This document shows, in pieces, positions 26,355 through 34,699 of a stretch of DNA of 64,000 nucleotides. This DNA comes from Haematomicrobium sanguinis DSM 21259. GTDB taxonomy: Bacteria > Actinomycetota > Actinomycetes > Actinomycetales > Micrococcaceae. The number at the start of each line of letters is the position of its first letter. Position 1 is the first letter of the stretch. The DNA is taken from contig NZ_JIAG01000013.1 of the NCBI RefSeq assembly GCF_000688395.1, positions 39,505-103,504 on the forward strand. The letters are read 5' to 3'. Under the pieces are notes generated by a model that was not told where the DNA came from, searched no databases, and worked only from the letters and a program-made list of their open reading frames with translations. The position numbers and the translations under genes are program-made.

Positions 26355-27122
26355 ATGGAAAACGGCTTCTCGCAAGACCTCATTGACCTCGGCGCCGGCT
26401 TCATGAGCTCTGGTCTGATGGGCCAAAGCGATCGCGACCGCGGTTATCCGCGCGGCAGCACCTACATGCGCGGCCGCCTCGCGGCGCTCGGCGACATTGA
26501 CGCCACCCAGGCGGTACGCACCTTAGGCATTTTTCCCACCAAAAACGTCGCGTATGTTTGGAGTACGACGGCGGATTGGTCACCTCGGGACGCAATGCTC
26601 ACCTATCAACGGATTGCGGGGGAGTGGGCCGACTCGCACCTCGGAGACGACATTCCAGGCGAAGTGCTCGACGCCGTGGAAAAGGTGCTGGCATCAGCAA
26701 ATGCGCCGGAGGACACAATTTTCGCGTCGTGGCACGATGCCGGAGACGATCAACTCAGTGGCGACCGGCAGCGTTTTTACTGGGACGTGGTGCAACTTCG
26801 TGAACTGCGCGGGTTGCGACACTTCCAAGCACTCGAAGAACAGGGGCTCACCCCCGATGTTGCGGTAGTCCTGAACGAGAGGCAAGAGCCAACCCCGTTC
26901 TTAAAGTTCGCTGGATACGATGAGGAGGCGTCGGCGTCGTTGTTCACGCGCGCGGAGGCCGTCGAGAACTCAAAGGCGCGCTGGGAGGCGGCCGAAGCGG
27001 CCACCGACGAGGCCTTCGAGCGTGACCTCGCGGTGCTGAACGAGGGCGAGCGGGCGGCCGTCGCCGAGGCAATATCGGCGCAGATGAGACGGGTGGCCGA
27101 GCAACGGCTTCACGGTAAGTGA
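26355..27122 (+). CDS. SCO6745-like helical protein (tentative)
   Basis: 255-aa soluble, mostly helical protein. The pattern YMRGRLAALGDIDATQAVRT followed by a second half with FYWDVVQLRELRGLRHFQAL resembles the SCO6745 family, whose function is unknown; the match is from memory of the family layout. The C-terminal 50 residues are charged and helical (ARWEAAEAATDEAFERDLAV). The start is set by TAGGCT-N6-ATG. The gene is monocistronic. Confidence 0.5.
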   Translation: MENGFSQDLIDLGAGFMSSGLMGQSDRDRGYPRGSTYMRGRLAALGDIDATQAVRTLGIFPTKNVAYVWSTTADWSPRDAMLTYQRIAGEWADSHLGDDIPGEVLDAVEKVLASANAPEDTIFASWHDAGDDQLSGDRQRFYWDVVQLRELRGLRHFQALEEQGLTPDVAVVLNERQEPTPFLKFAGYDEEASASLFTRAEAVENSKARWEAAEAATDEAFERDLAVLNEGERAAVAEAISAQMRRVAEQRLHGK

Positions 27123-27194
27123 CAGGTTCCCGTGTGAAGAATCATGGCGGGGTCGTGAACCGCCCCGGCGGATGCTTCGTTTAGCCTCTTGAGA

Positions 27195-27230
27195 ATGCGG
27201 CGTGTGCCGCGTGTCGCTTCGAGAGGATAG
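27195..27230 (+). CDS. Possible leaderless upstream mini-ORF before doxX
   Basis: ATG 27195 lies seven bases after TAGCCT (27182-27187), the same geometry as leaderless genes in this window. It opens an 11-codon frame MRRVPRVASRG ending in TAG 27228-27230, two bases before the ATG of the DoxX gene. If real it could couple or attenuate translation downstream. The Arg-rich content (four of 11 residues) is notable. It may also be chance. Confidence 0.35.
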   Translation: MRRVPRVASRG

Positions 27231-27232
27231 AC

Positions 27233-27706
27233 ATGAACCTGCCCAAGAACCCGACCGTGAAGACCCTGGGCATTGGCCTTTTGATTGTGCGCGTGAGTTT
27301 CGGGGTGCTGATGATGATTCACGGGGTGCAGAAACTCCCGGATGTCCCGGGGACGATCGCTGCGGTTGCCGGGATGGGCTGGCCGGCGCCGGAGCTGTTC
27401 GCGTGGCTGACGATCGCCGGTGAAATTGGGCTCGGTTTCTGCTTGGTTCTTGGGGTTTTTGTGCGCATCGCCGGTGCATTTACCGCGTTGCTGTTTGCCG
27501 CGATCTGGCTAACGACCTCCCTCGGCAAGCCGCTGTTCACCGACGCGCCGGGTGTGACGGGGGAGCTTGCGCTGGTCTATTTTGTGCTGGGCTTCGCGTT
27601 CATGTTCATTGGGGCCGGGCATATTCGGGCAGATCGGGTTCTGGTGAAGGAAGATCCGTTGATTGAGGCGTCCGAGGTGCGTGAGCAGGAGCTCATTCGG
27701 TCTTAA
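27233..27706 (+). CDS. DoxX-family membrane protein
   Basis: 157-aa integral membrane protein with four hydrophobic segments. Family features: LLIVRVSFGVLMMIHGVQKL in helix 1, WPAPELFAWLTIAGEIGLGF in helix 2, then VFVRIAGAFTALLFAAIW. GAGAGG lies 7 nt before ATG 27233. DoxX-like proteins have been linked to redox or thiol homeostasis, but function here is unknown. The C-terminal 20 residues are acidic and soluble. Confidence 0.8.
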   Translation: MNLPKNPTVKTLGIGLLIVRVSFGVLMMIHGVQKLPDVPGTIAAVAGMGWPAPELFAWLTIAGEIGLGFCLVLGVFVRIAGAFTALLFAAIWLTTSLGKPLFTDAPGVTGELALVYFVLGFAFMFIGAGHIRADRVLVKEDPLIEASEVREQELIRS

Positions 27707-27837
27707 TTCCTGCGAGGGTGACAATGCCATAACGATGCTTTGGTTTTGTTTTGGATGGGTTCCTTTCTGGGGAGTAGATGCTTAGCCTCGAGCTATCTTC
27801 GAAACCTGTCGGAGAGAAGAATCGAAAGGAAGTTTCC

Positions 27838-27978
27838 ATGCGGACAAAGAAGTTCATTGTCGGACTGATTGCGAGCATCGCCTTGGCGACGGTATCTGTG
27901 TTTGGTGGCATAAGTGCCGCTGGCGCGTCAGGCACATCCACGGAGTGCAAACCCGCGAAGGTAATCTGTAGGGAATAG
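27838..27978 (+). CDS. Small secreted peptide 1 (MRTKKF family)
   Basis: 46-aa precursor. Positive start MRTKKF, a hydrophobic core (IVGLIASIALATVSVFGG), a likely signal-peptidase site near AAGASG, then a short mature part with two cysteines (TECKPAKVICRE). AAAGGAAG lies 5 nt before the ATG. A -10-like TAGCCT is at 27783-27788. The first six residues and the following DNA are nearly the same as in the second peptide gene (28575), which shows common origin. Function unknown; not recognised. Confidence 0.55.
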   Translation: MRTKKFIVGLIASIALATVSVFGGISAAGASGTSTECKPAKVICRE

Positions 27979-27999
27979 ATATGCAACTTTAAACTGATG

Positions 28000-28031
28000 G
28001 TGGGGCGGCCGGATAAATCCGGCTACCCCAC
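28000..28031. terminator. Terminator between two small peptide genes
   Basis: Stem GTGGGG-cg-GCCGGAT with complement ATCCGGC-ta-CCCCAC, followed by TTT on the plus strand. It separates convergent small genes. Confidence 0.65.
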
Positions 28032-28040
28032 TTTCGCGAG

Positions 28041-28289
28041 TTAGTACCAGTAGCCCGGAGGTGGAGGCGGAGGATAGGGAAGACCTCCGCCTCCGCAACT
28101 AGGTCTCACTTCAGCAAACGTCAAACTTGATGTCGATGAGGAGATCTTGCCGCCGAACGGCATGCAAGGTAGCCCGCTAGAGGCAACTACGGACGTAGTG
28201 GTAATAGTCAGAGCGGATATAACGGTCGCCAGCGCCAAGGCTGCCGTCAAACCAATGGGGATAGCGATCCTTCTAAATCGTGGCAACAT
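28041..28289 (-). CDS. Small secreted Pro/Gly-rich peptide 2
   Basis: 82-aa precursor with a signal peptide (MLPRFRRIAIPIGLTAALAL, then ATVISALTI) and a mature part containing two cysteines (GLPCMPFGG and RPSCGGGG), ending in PYPPPPPPGYWY. The tail of Pro and aromatic residues suggests interaction with the cell wall or another protein. Not recognised as any family. It lies on the opposite strand between the two MRTKKF peptides. Upstream, the minus strand has GGAGGT about 8 nt before the ATG. Confidence 0.5.
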   Translation of the reverse strand: MLPRFRRIAIPIGLTAALALATVISALTITTTSVVASSGLPCMPFGGKISSSTSSLTFAEVRPSCGGGGLPYPPPPPPGYWY

Positions 28290-28495
28290 TGTCGAACCTC
28301 CACTTTCAACGTGAATGATTACGGTGTCGTAAGTCTAGACAGAGAAACCAATCTTCATAACCCCGTTTGCGACATTCCTGAGCGTCAAAGTGGCGCGGAG
28401 AACTAGATGCCACTTGGGCCAATTGCCGTGTGCCTCCAATTTTGAAGATTAGTATGTCAATTTAGTAACGATGCGCTCACCGTGGTGACAGGGTG

Positions 28496-28524
28496 TTGTG
28501 CGTCTCATCTTATGTCGGTAGCTT
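28496..28524 (+). promoter_or_regulatory. Promoter of small peptide 3
   Basis: TTGTGC (28496-28501) and TAGCTT (28519-28524) with a 17-nt spacer. The rest of the gap 28290-28574 shows no other element. Confidence 0.5.
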
Positions 28525-28574
28525 GTGGCACACCTAGGAAAACTCTTGGGGACCGAATAAGACGGGAAAATTTC

Positions 28575-28736
28575 ATGCGGACAAAGAAGTTCATACGGTT
28601 AATGGCAATCGCGGCATTTCTTGGGATCGGTGCGGTTGGCGGCGGAGGCACCGCGGCCGCAGCAACAAGCGGATGTCAGGCACCTTCGGGCTGTATCTGT
28701 GAACCTGGTGCAACTTATCCGGTCTGCCCAGCGTAG
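28575..28736 (+). CDS. Small secreted peptide 3 (MRTKKF family, four Cys)
   Basis: 53-aa precursor starting MRTKKFIRLMAIAAFLGIGA, with a signal peptide likely cut near AAAATSG. The mature part of about 22 residues has four cysteines (CQAPSGCICEPGATYPVC), enough for two disulfides. GGGAAAA lies 4 nt before the ATG, and a good promoter sits 50 nt upstream. Paralogue of the peptide at 27838. No neighbouring modification enzyme was seen, so a ribosomally made, disulfide-bonded or structural peptide is more likely than a lantibiotic. Function unknown. Confidence 0.55.
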   Translation: MRTKKFIRLMAIAAFLGIGAVGGGGTAAAATSGCQAPSGCICEPGATYPVCPA

Positions 28737-28745
28737 GAAGAACAA

Positions 28746-28782
28746 TGGGGCCCCAAGCCACGGGTGGTGGTTTGGGGCCCCA
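28746..28782. terminator. Strong bidirectional terminator-like hairpin
   Basis: 15-nt arms (28746-28760 and 28768-28782) around TGGGGCCCC, one G.T pair, 7-nt loop. It lies between convergent peptide 3 and oppA. Confidence 0.7.
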
Positions 28783-28810
28783 CTGCGTTTAAATAGCTAG
28801 CAGATCTGGA

Positions 28811-30502
28811 CTACTTCTGCCAACCGATTTCGGTCCAATCAGGAGTGCGGAAAAGCATCGGCCCGTAATTGGCCAAGCCATTCTTCACAAACATGATGGA
28901 CGGACCATTCATGATCGTACCGAAGACGAAGTACTTCTTCTGGTAGTCTCGTTCGATATTCATCGACTCGGTGCGGCGCTCATCGTCATTTTCGATGCCA
29001 GACACCGCATCGATGCGCTTGTTGAGCTCTTCGTCGCCAGTTTCGAATTGGTTGTTTGTACTGTAGTACTGGGCAATGCTCTCAGTATCAGGTCCGACAG
29101 AGTAACCGGAAGTCGAGACGTCGAATTGGAGTTTGCCGACAACATCAGCAAATTGAGAAGACGCTTTTTGGTCGATTGACGCGTCCAAACCGGCATCTTT
29201 GAATTGCTTCACCATAGTATTGACGTAGGCAAGTGAGATAGGATCGTCACCAAAATTGACGACCTTGACCTGTGCAGTCTTACCGTCTTTTTCGAATACT
29301 CCCTTGTCGTTGAGTGTATAGCCCGCGCTTTCCATGACCTTCTTGGCACCTTCCGGGCCCTGCTGATCTTCTGGGACTGGCCAATTGTCTTGATAGTTGG
29401 GAGCAAAAGGCATGAGCAACATCGATCCCGGATTGCCCTCGGTGTAGTTCAACCCGTTGAACCGAACATTACGGAGTTCCTCACGGTTAACAGCCGTAAA
29501 GATCGCCTCGCGAATCTTAGGATCCTTCAGATTCTCCGATTTCGGGTTCACCATCATTCCGCCGTTGAAAAGTCGCTGTCCTCGACGGATGTCTGAGTTA
29601 GGCGTACCTTCGAGCCCAGAATATGACGTCTGGGTGTTTACACTTGCAGCGTCAATCTCGCCGTTCCTGAACGCAGCAATAGTTGCTTGTGATTCGCGCT
29701 GGAGGAAAGTCACTTTGTCGAGAACGGGCTTATCTCCCCACCACTTCTCGTTAGGAACCATGGTGACGGTTTGAGCAGCCGAGTCGTAGTTCTCCAACTT
29801 GAAGGGGCCCGCCATCCATTCCGGCTTGAGGTTCCCCACAAATCCCTTGTTGAAGATTTCTGGTGAATTAATTGCTGGGTGGAAGAACGTGTAGAAGAAC
29901 GCCGAGAGAGGATAGGTCGGCTTCTTGGTCTTAACAATCACTTCTTTATCGCTGGAGCCACGTTCCACCGAGTCGATTTGATTCCAGTAATCCGCGGACA
30001 CGATATCGTAGTCCGGGTTGGATCCGTTCAGGATTTGCCAGGTGTTTTGGAACGTCTTGTAATCGATGGGCGTTCCATCGTTCCAAGTAGCCTTGTCGTT
30101 CAGCGTGATGGTAATCGTCTGCTGTCCATCAGAGACTTCAGACTTGAAATCAGTGCAGAAGTTCTTGTTGAGTTCGGCCTTACCCTCTTCGGTAAAAGTC
30201 CAGCAACCATCAATGGCTTGATTCATCGGTCGGTTCAAAGTGGCGTTATCTGAAGAGTTGCCACCATTGGAATTGCCGTTGAAGTCTGGTCCAATCTGAC
30301 CCAGCGGGAGCGTCAGTTCTCCGCCTTGCTTCAAATTCTCTTTGGGCTGAGGGTTGTAGGACACAAGCTTAGACAAGTCAGTACCTTGCGTAGCCTGAGA
30401 TCCCGCGTCCGGTCCATTGCTTTCAGTTCCGCCGCCGCATCCCGCCAGAAACAGGGCACTGACAGCAATGAGTGCTGCCCCCATTTTGAGCTGATGTTTC
30501 AT
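28811..30502 (-). CDS. oppA: Oligopeptide/dipeptide ABC transporter substrate-binding lipoprotein
   Basis: 563-aa family-5 extracellular binding protein. The signal peptide ends in the lipobox FLAGCGGG (Cys22). A Gly/Asn-rich region near residue 80 precedes the domain with ATWNDGTPIDYKTFQNTWQI, a hallmark of peptide-binding proteins, and PVLDKVTFLQRES. AAAGGGAAAA lies before the ATG. Unusually it is the last gene of its operon (B-C-DF-A). By eye GC content is lower than in surrounding genes. The ligand is unknown; peptides are the default for the family. Confidence 0.85.
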   Translation of the reverse strand: MKHQLKMGAALIAVSALFLAGCGGGTESNGPDAGSQATQGTDLSKLVSYNPQPKENLKQGGELTLPLGQIGPDFNGNSNGGNSSDNATLNRPMNQAIDGCWTFTEEGKAELNKNFCTDFKSEVSDGQQTITITLNDKATWNDGTPIDYKTFQNTWQILNGSNPDYDIVSADYWNQIDSVERGSSDKEVIVKTKKPTYPLSAFFYTFFHPAINSPEIFNKGFVGNLKPEWMAGPFKLENYDSAAQTVTMVPNEKWWGDKPVLDKVTFLQRESQATIAAFRNGEIDAASVNTQTSYSGLEGTPNSDIRRGQRLFNGGMMVNPKSENLKDPKIREAIFTAVNREELRNVRFNGLNYTEGNPGSMLLMPFAPNYQDNWPVPEDQQGPEGAKKVMESAGYTLNDKGVFEKDGKTAQVKVVNFGDDPISLAYVNTMVKQFKDAGLDASIDQKASSQFADVVGKLQFDVSTSGYSVGPDTESIAQYYSTNNQFETGDEELNKRIDAVSGIENDDERRTESMNIERDYQKKYFVFGTIMNGPSIMFVKNGLANYGPMLFRTPDWTEIGWQK

Positions 30503-30517
30503 TTTTCCCTTTCTTTT

Positions 30518-30536
30518 TTTGGGCTACGAGCCCAAA
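30518..30536. promoter_or_regulatory. Stem-loop between oppDF stop and oppA
   Basis: TTTGGGCT-acg-AGCCCAAA overlaps the oppDF stop codon (30524-30526), 22 nt before the oppA start. On the minus-strand transcript it is followed by A7, not T, so it is better read as an RNA-stabilising or processing stem that could raise oppA mRNA levels. Confidence 0.45.
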
Positions 30537-32692
30537 ACTTGATGGCCCACGACAACCATTTCCTGGTTCACCTTCTCGTCTGGGAAGAAGCAAGCGTAGG
30601 CGTGATCCTTGTGAGGTACTTCTTCTAACTCTGGCACCTCGTCAAGACATTTACTCTTTTTATTATCCGGAAGAATAGCGAAAATTGGGCATCTTGTTGC
30701 AAAATTGCAACCTTTTGGAACGTCAAGAGGTGAAGGTAGATCCCCCTCAAGAATGATACGCTCTCGCTGGCTTTCCTTTACGGGATCGGGAAGGGGGATC
30801 GCTGACAATAAGGCGCGAGTGTAGGGGTGCTTAGGGTTGTCAAACACTTCGTCGACATTTCCAATTTCTACAATCTTGCCGATATACATGACTGCCACAC
30901 GATCGGAAATATGTCGAACTACTCCCAGGTCGTGCGCGACGAGTAGGTAGCTCAAGCCAAGGGTAGATTTCAACTCCGTCAACAGGTTGATGACACCTGC
31001 TTGAACTGATACGTCGAGCGCAGAAACTGGCTCATCAAGAACAATAAGCTTGGGGTCTACCGCAAGCGCTCGAGCAATGCCGATCCGTTGTCTTTGTCCT
31101 CCAGAAAATTGGTTCGCAAAACGATTGACGTGATCGGGCTGTAGCCCTACCAATTTCATGAGTTCTAGAACCCGCTTGCGTTTGTCCGCGCTAGACATCG
31201 ATGTAAGGTTCAACGGTTCCGATAGAACTTCATTCACAGTAAACCTAGGGTCCAGAGCTTCGGCGGGGTCCTGGAGCACGATTTGTGTGTTTCGCCGCAT
31301 TCTCATGACTTCAGAGCCTTTGGCAGTATCGCTCTGGACCCCATCAATGCTAATAACACCTGGCTGGTCCTTCTTGAAGTCCATGATCTCAAGCAAGGTT
31401 GAGGTCTTACCTGAGCCCGATTCGCCCACAATGGAGAGACACTCTCCCTCTCGGATGTCGAAAGTCAGATCGTCAACGGCGCGCACGGTTCCAATGCGAG
31501 TTTTGAACAAGGCACCTTTTGTGAGGGGGAAATGGCGAACGATGTTCTTGACTTCAAGGACTTTCGGGCGTTGGTCGCGGGGCTGGAGTTCGACCTCAGA
31601 TAAATCGACTTCGGGCACATCGAAGATGGTGCTCGCGAACTTGGCATCCGCCAACTCTGAAGAACGCAGGCATGCTGCAAAGTGCTCGGGACTCCCGTCG
31701 ACTTTCTCCAATCGAGGGTCTGTGTTCCAGCATTGTGATTCCGCGATAGGGCAACGTGGAGCGAAGGAGCAACCTGTGATCTCTTCGATGAGATTGGGCG
31801 GAGTTCCTTTGATCGGGATCAGAGCATCGGTTCGCGCTTGGTCAACACGAGGGACGGCCCCAAGTAGCCCGATCGTATACGGCATGCGAGGACGATAGTA
31901 AATATCGTCGGTGTCTCCCTCTTCGACAGCCCGGCCGCCGTACATGACCGTAATGTCATCGGCCATTCCTGCCACAACGCCAAGATCGTGAGTGATCATG
32001 AGTAACGCGGCACCGGTTTCTTCCTGCGCCGTTTTTAGCACTTCCAGCACTTGCGCTTGAATCGTGACGTCGAGCGCGGTAGTTGGTTCGTCAGCGATGA
32101 TGACGTCCGGGTCATTTGCCATGGCGATGGCAATCATCACTCGTTGCCTCATGCCGCCAGAAAGTTCATGAGGGTACGACTTTATGCGCTTCTCGGGTGC
32201 CGGAATGCCCACTTTTCGAAGCAGATCGACGGCACGATTCACCCGATCCTGCTTGTTGAGACCCGGCGAATGAATCTTCAACGTTTCGGTGATCTGATCG
32301 CCAACCGTATAAACGGGGGTAAGGGATGAAATAGGGTCCTGAAAGACCATCGCCAGACTCTTGCCGCGCAACTTTGACATTGCCGAATCCGACTGGCCGA
32401 TAAGTTCACGTCCGCGATAGGTAATCGAACCGGTGATATCAGCCGTCGGCGGTAAGAGCCCCATGATGGCCATCGAAGTAACCGATTTTCCAGACCCGGA
32501 CTCGCCAACTAAACCTAGCGTTTTTCCGGGGTACAGATCGAGACTAATGCCTCGAACAGCGTGGTTAACTCCGTTCTCGGTATTGAACCGGACGTTTAGG
32601 TCACGGACAGAAAGAACAGCTTCTTCATTGGTGGGCGCCGCTGATTCTAAATTTGTGTTTCCAATGGCTTCGGGTAACTGATCTGCGCTCAC
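30524..32692 (-). CDS. oppDF: Fused oligopeptide ABC transporter ATPase (OppD-OppF)
   Basis: 722-aa fusion of two ATPases. OppD half (residues 1-345): Walker A GLVGESGSGKSVTS near 62, signature LSGGMRQRV, Walker B VIIADEPTTAL, and the oligopeptide C-terminal GCSFAPRCPIAESQC. OppF half (residues 375-722): Walker A SIVGESGSGKTST, signature FSGGQRQRIG, Walker B LIVLDEPVSAL, and GCNFATRCPIFAI. Both halves look intact, and both carry the Cys-containing tail that often holds an iron-sulfur or metal site. The GTG start overlaps the oppC stop by GTGA. Confidence 0.88.
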   Translation of the reverse strand: MSADQLPEAIGNTNLESAAPTNEEAVLSVRDLNVRFNTENGVNHAVRGISLDLYPGKTLGLVGESGSGKSVTSMAIMGLLPPTADITGSITYRGRELIGQSDSAMSKLRGKSLAMVFQDPISSLTPVYTVGDQITETLKIHSPGLNKQDRVNRAVDLLRKVGIPAPEKRIKSYPHELSGGMRQRVMIAIAMANDPDVIIADEPTTALDVTIQAQVLEVLKTAQEETGAALLMITHDLGVVAGMADDITVMYGGRAVEEGDTDDIYYRPRMPYTIGLLGAVPRVDQARTDALIPIKGTPPNLIEEITGCSFAPRCPIAESQCWNTDPRLEKVDGSPEHFAACLRSSELADAKFASTIFDVPEVDLSEVELQPRDQRPKVLEVKNIVRHFPLTKGALFKTRIGTVRAVDDLTFDIREGECLSIVGESGSGKTSTLLEIMDFKKDQPGVISIDGVQSDTAKGSEVMRMRRNTQIVLQDPAEALDPRFTVNEVLSEPLNLTSMSSADKRKRVLELMKLVGLQPDHVNRFANQFSGGQRQRIGIARALAVDPKLIVLDEPVSALDVSVQAGVINLLTELKSTLGLSYLLVAHDLGVVRHISDRVAVMYIGKIVEIGNVDEVFDNPKHPYTRALLSAIPLPDPVKESQRERIILEGDLPSPLDVPKGCNFATRCPIFAILPDNKKSKCLDEVPELEEVPHKDHAYACFFPDEKVNQEMVVVGHQVLGS

Positions 32693-33669
32693 TGGCCCTC
32701 CTCCTCCTTCTTCTTCCGCTTTTTCTTACGAGCTTTGCCGACCGAGCTCGATGTTGGGTCTAGCGCATCGCGCAGGCCGTCATTCATGAGGGCGAAAGAT
32801 CCAGTCAGCAAAAACATGACAGCCAACGGAATCCAAAACATCCATGGCCCTGTGTTGATTTGAGCGTTGCCTTGCGAAAGAAGTACGCCGAGGCTCACGC
32901 CCGGCGGCTTGATCCCGATGCCGACAAACGACAGGCCGGTTTCAGAGAGAATTGCAATCGACACTCCGAGCGTGAACTGAAGTATCAAAAGTGAACCCAG
33001 ATTTGGAAGGAGATGCCGCCAAATAATTTGTCGATTTGGAACACCAACGTATTTGGCTGCACGGACAAAGTCCCTTGACATCGTGGAGAAGGAGAGGGCG
33101 CGAATCAGGCGGGCGGTGCCCATCCAGCCAAAAATAATCAACACAATACAAAGCGTGATCCAGTCGGGGAAAATTTCGCTGAGCGTGCTATTCCCACTGG
33201 TTGCGATGGCAATGATGATGATTGAAGGAACCATGATCAACATCTCAAGGAACAAGAGCATGATCTTGTCCAACTTCCCACCGTAGAACGCTTGGGTGCA
33301 TCCGTATACGGCGGCAATGAGGGTGGTCGCGATGCCCACTACCAACCCGATCACGATAGATATACGCAGACCATCGACTAGCCGTATGTATAAATCCTGG
33401 CCGGATGGTCCCGTTCCGAGTATGTGATCCTTACCCGGCGGCTGGTTGATGGCTAAGAAGTCAAGGTCCTCAGAAGTCCACTTGGTGAAAAATTGTCCGG
33501 TGAGGGAGAAGATGACCAGCAGAATAAAGATTGCAAGTCCGACTACGGCAACTTTATTCCGGAGAAATCGACGAACAATGATTGTCGACTTTCTCATCGC
33601 AGCAGGTGCTTTTTCAAGCTCCTTTTCCTCTGCTACCCCCACAGCATCAAAATTTGGGTTAATTGCCAT
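32689..33669 (-). CDS. oppC: Oligopeptide ABC transporter permease (OppC)
   Basis: 326-aa membrane subunit. The N-terminal cytoplasmic part leads into the first helix at FLRNKVAVVGLAIFILLVIF. The conserved GTGPSGQDLYIRLVDGLRIS precedes the transport domain, and the EAA loop is near DFVRAAKYVGVPNRQIIWRH. The C-terminus ends in a strongly basic then acidic tail (KARKKKRKKKEEEGQ), unusual for the family. The start overlaps the oppB stop (TAATG). Works with OppB, OppDF and OppA. Confidence 0.88.
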   Translation of the reverse strand: MAINPNFDAVGVAEEKELEKAPAAMRKSTIIVRRFLRNKVAVVGLAIFILLVIFSLTGQFFTKWTSEDLDFLAINQPPGKDHILGTGPSGQDLYIRLVDGLRISIVIGLVVGIATTLIAAVYGCTQAFYGGKLDKIMLLFLEMLIMVPSIIIIAIATSGNSTLSEIFPDWITLCIVLIIFGWMGTARLIRALSFSTMSRDFVRAAKYVGVPNRQIIWRHLLPNLGSLLILQFTLGVSIAILSETGLSFVGIGIKPPGVSLGVLLSQGNAQINTGPWMFWIPLAVMFLLTGSFALMNDGLRDALDPTSSSVGKARKKKRKKKEEEGQ

Positions 33670-34652
33670 TATTGAACCCTAACTCTCGGGTCGACAAGTG
33701 AAGTTGCCAAGTCGGCTAGAATCGCACCGAAAGCAAAGATGACTGCACCAAATGCGACTGTCGCAGTGGCAGAATTCACGTCGCCTTGTGAGATTGCGGC
33801 GATCGACCACTGGCCGATTCCCGGCCAAGCGAAGATAATCTCGGCAAAGTAGCCGCCCGCGAAAATTGCGGGGATCGTGAAGGCGATTGACTGCGCGACT
33901 GGAATGAAAGAGACTCGAAGAGCGTGTTTCCGAATGGCCTGCGTCCGCGTCAGGCCCTTGGCACGAGCTGTGCGCACGAAATCGGCATTGACGTTGTCTA
34001 GTAGGTACTGCCGCTGGGCGATCTGGTAATTCCACCAGCCCAGAATGGTGATCGCGAATGTAGGAACAAAATAGTGCGCCACCCCATCCCAGAATGCGGG
34101 CCAGCCTGGTTGAACACCGGGTGTTGATATTCCAGTGACGAAGAAGACGGTTGATCCCAGCGCCTGGTTGATGGCGATGAATAGCAGCTGGATCAGGAAG
34201 TATCCGATAACTGCGGGAAGAATATAAGAAATGTAGCTATAGCTTGTGATAACGCGATCTTGCCATTTGTACTGTCGGGCAGCGGAATAAACTCCGAGAG
34301 CGATTCCGATCACCATGGTCAGTATGATGGCGGCGACGTAGAGGCGGGTCGAGACCCACACCCGGTCGCCAAATTCCATGTTGACGCTACCGCCGAGCGG
34401 AGTTCGCCCCCAGTCCCACCGTGTTATAACACCGGTGATCCAGTCGAGGTACCGTTCAAACGGGTTCTTCGTGAAGTCTAGCCCGAGTAGTCGGAAACGA
34501 TTTTCAATTTGCTCCGGACTGGGGCGAGGGTTCTTGTTCTCATCGAGAAGCCACGGCTTGAACGTGGTGACGGTGATCAAGTATGTCACGCTCGTGACAA
34601 TGAAGACCATCACGCTATACGTGACGATGCGCTTGGCAAGATATTTGATCAT
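33669..34652 (-). CDS. oppB: Oligopeptide ABC transporter permease (OppB)
   Basis: 327-aa membrane subunit and first gene of the operon. A first helix (residues 10-30) and a long outside loop with PSPEQIENRFRLLGLDF precede the membrane domain; the EAA loop is NADFVRTARAKGLTRTQAIR. No Shine-Dalgarno is seen before the ATG; TAGTTT ten bases upstream suggests a very short leader. Confidence 0.88.
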   Translation of the reverse strand: MIKYLAKRIVTYSVMVFIVTSVTYLITVTTFKPWLLDENKNPRPSPEQIENRFRLLGLDFTKNPFERYLDWITGVITRWDWGRTPLGGSVNMEFGDRVWVSTRLYVAAIILTMVIGIALGVYSAARQYKWQDRVITSYSYISYILPAVIGYFLIQLLFIAINQALGSTVFFVTGISTPGVQPGWPAFWDGVAHYFVPTFAITILGWWNYQIAQRQYLLDNVNADFVRTARAKGLTRTQAIRKHALRVSFIPVAQSIAFTIPAIFAGGYFAEIIFAWPGIGQWSIAAISQGDVNSATATVAFGAVIFAFGAILADLATSLVDPRVRVQ

Positions 34653-34662
34653 GTTTGGCTAA

Positions 34663-34692
34663 AAACTAATGGCGCGTACTCGAGGACTCCAA
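34663..34692 (-). promoter_or_regulatory. Promoter of the opp operon
   Basis: On the minus strand TTGGAG (34692-34687), 18-nt spacer, TAGTTT (34668-34663), ten bases before the oppB ATG. Confidence 0.45.
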
Positions 34693-34699
34693 CGCAAAG

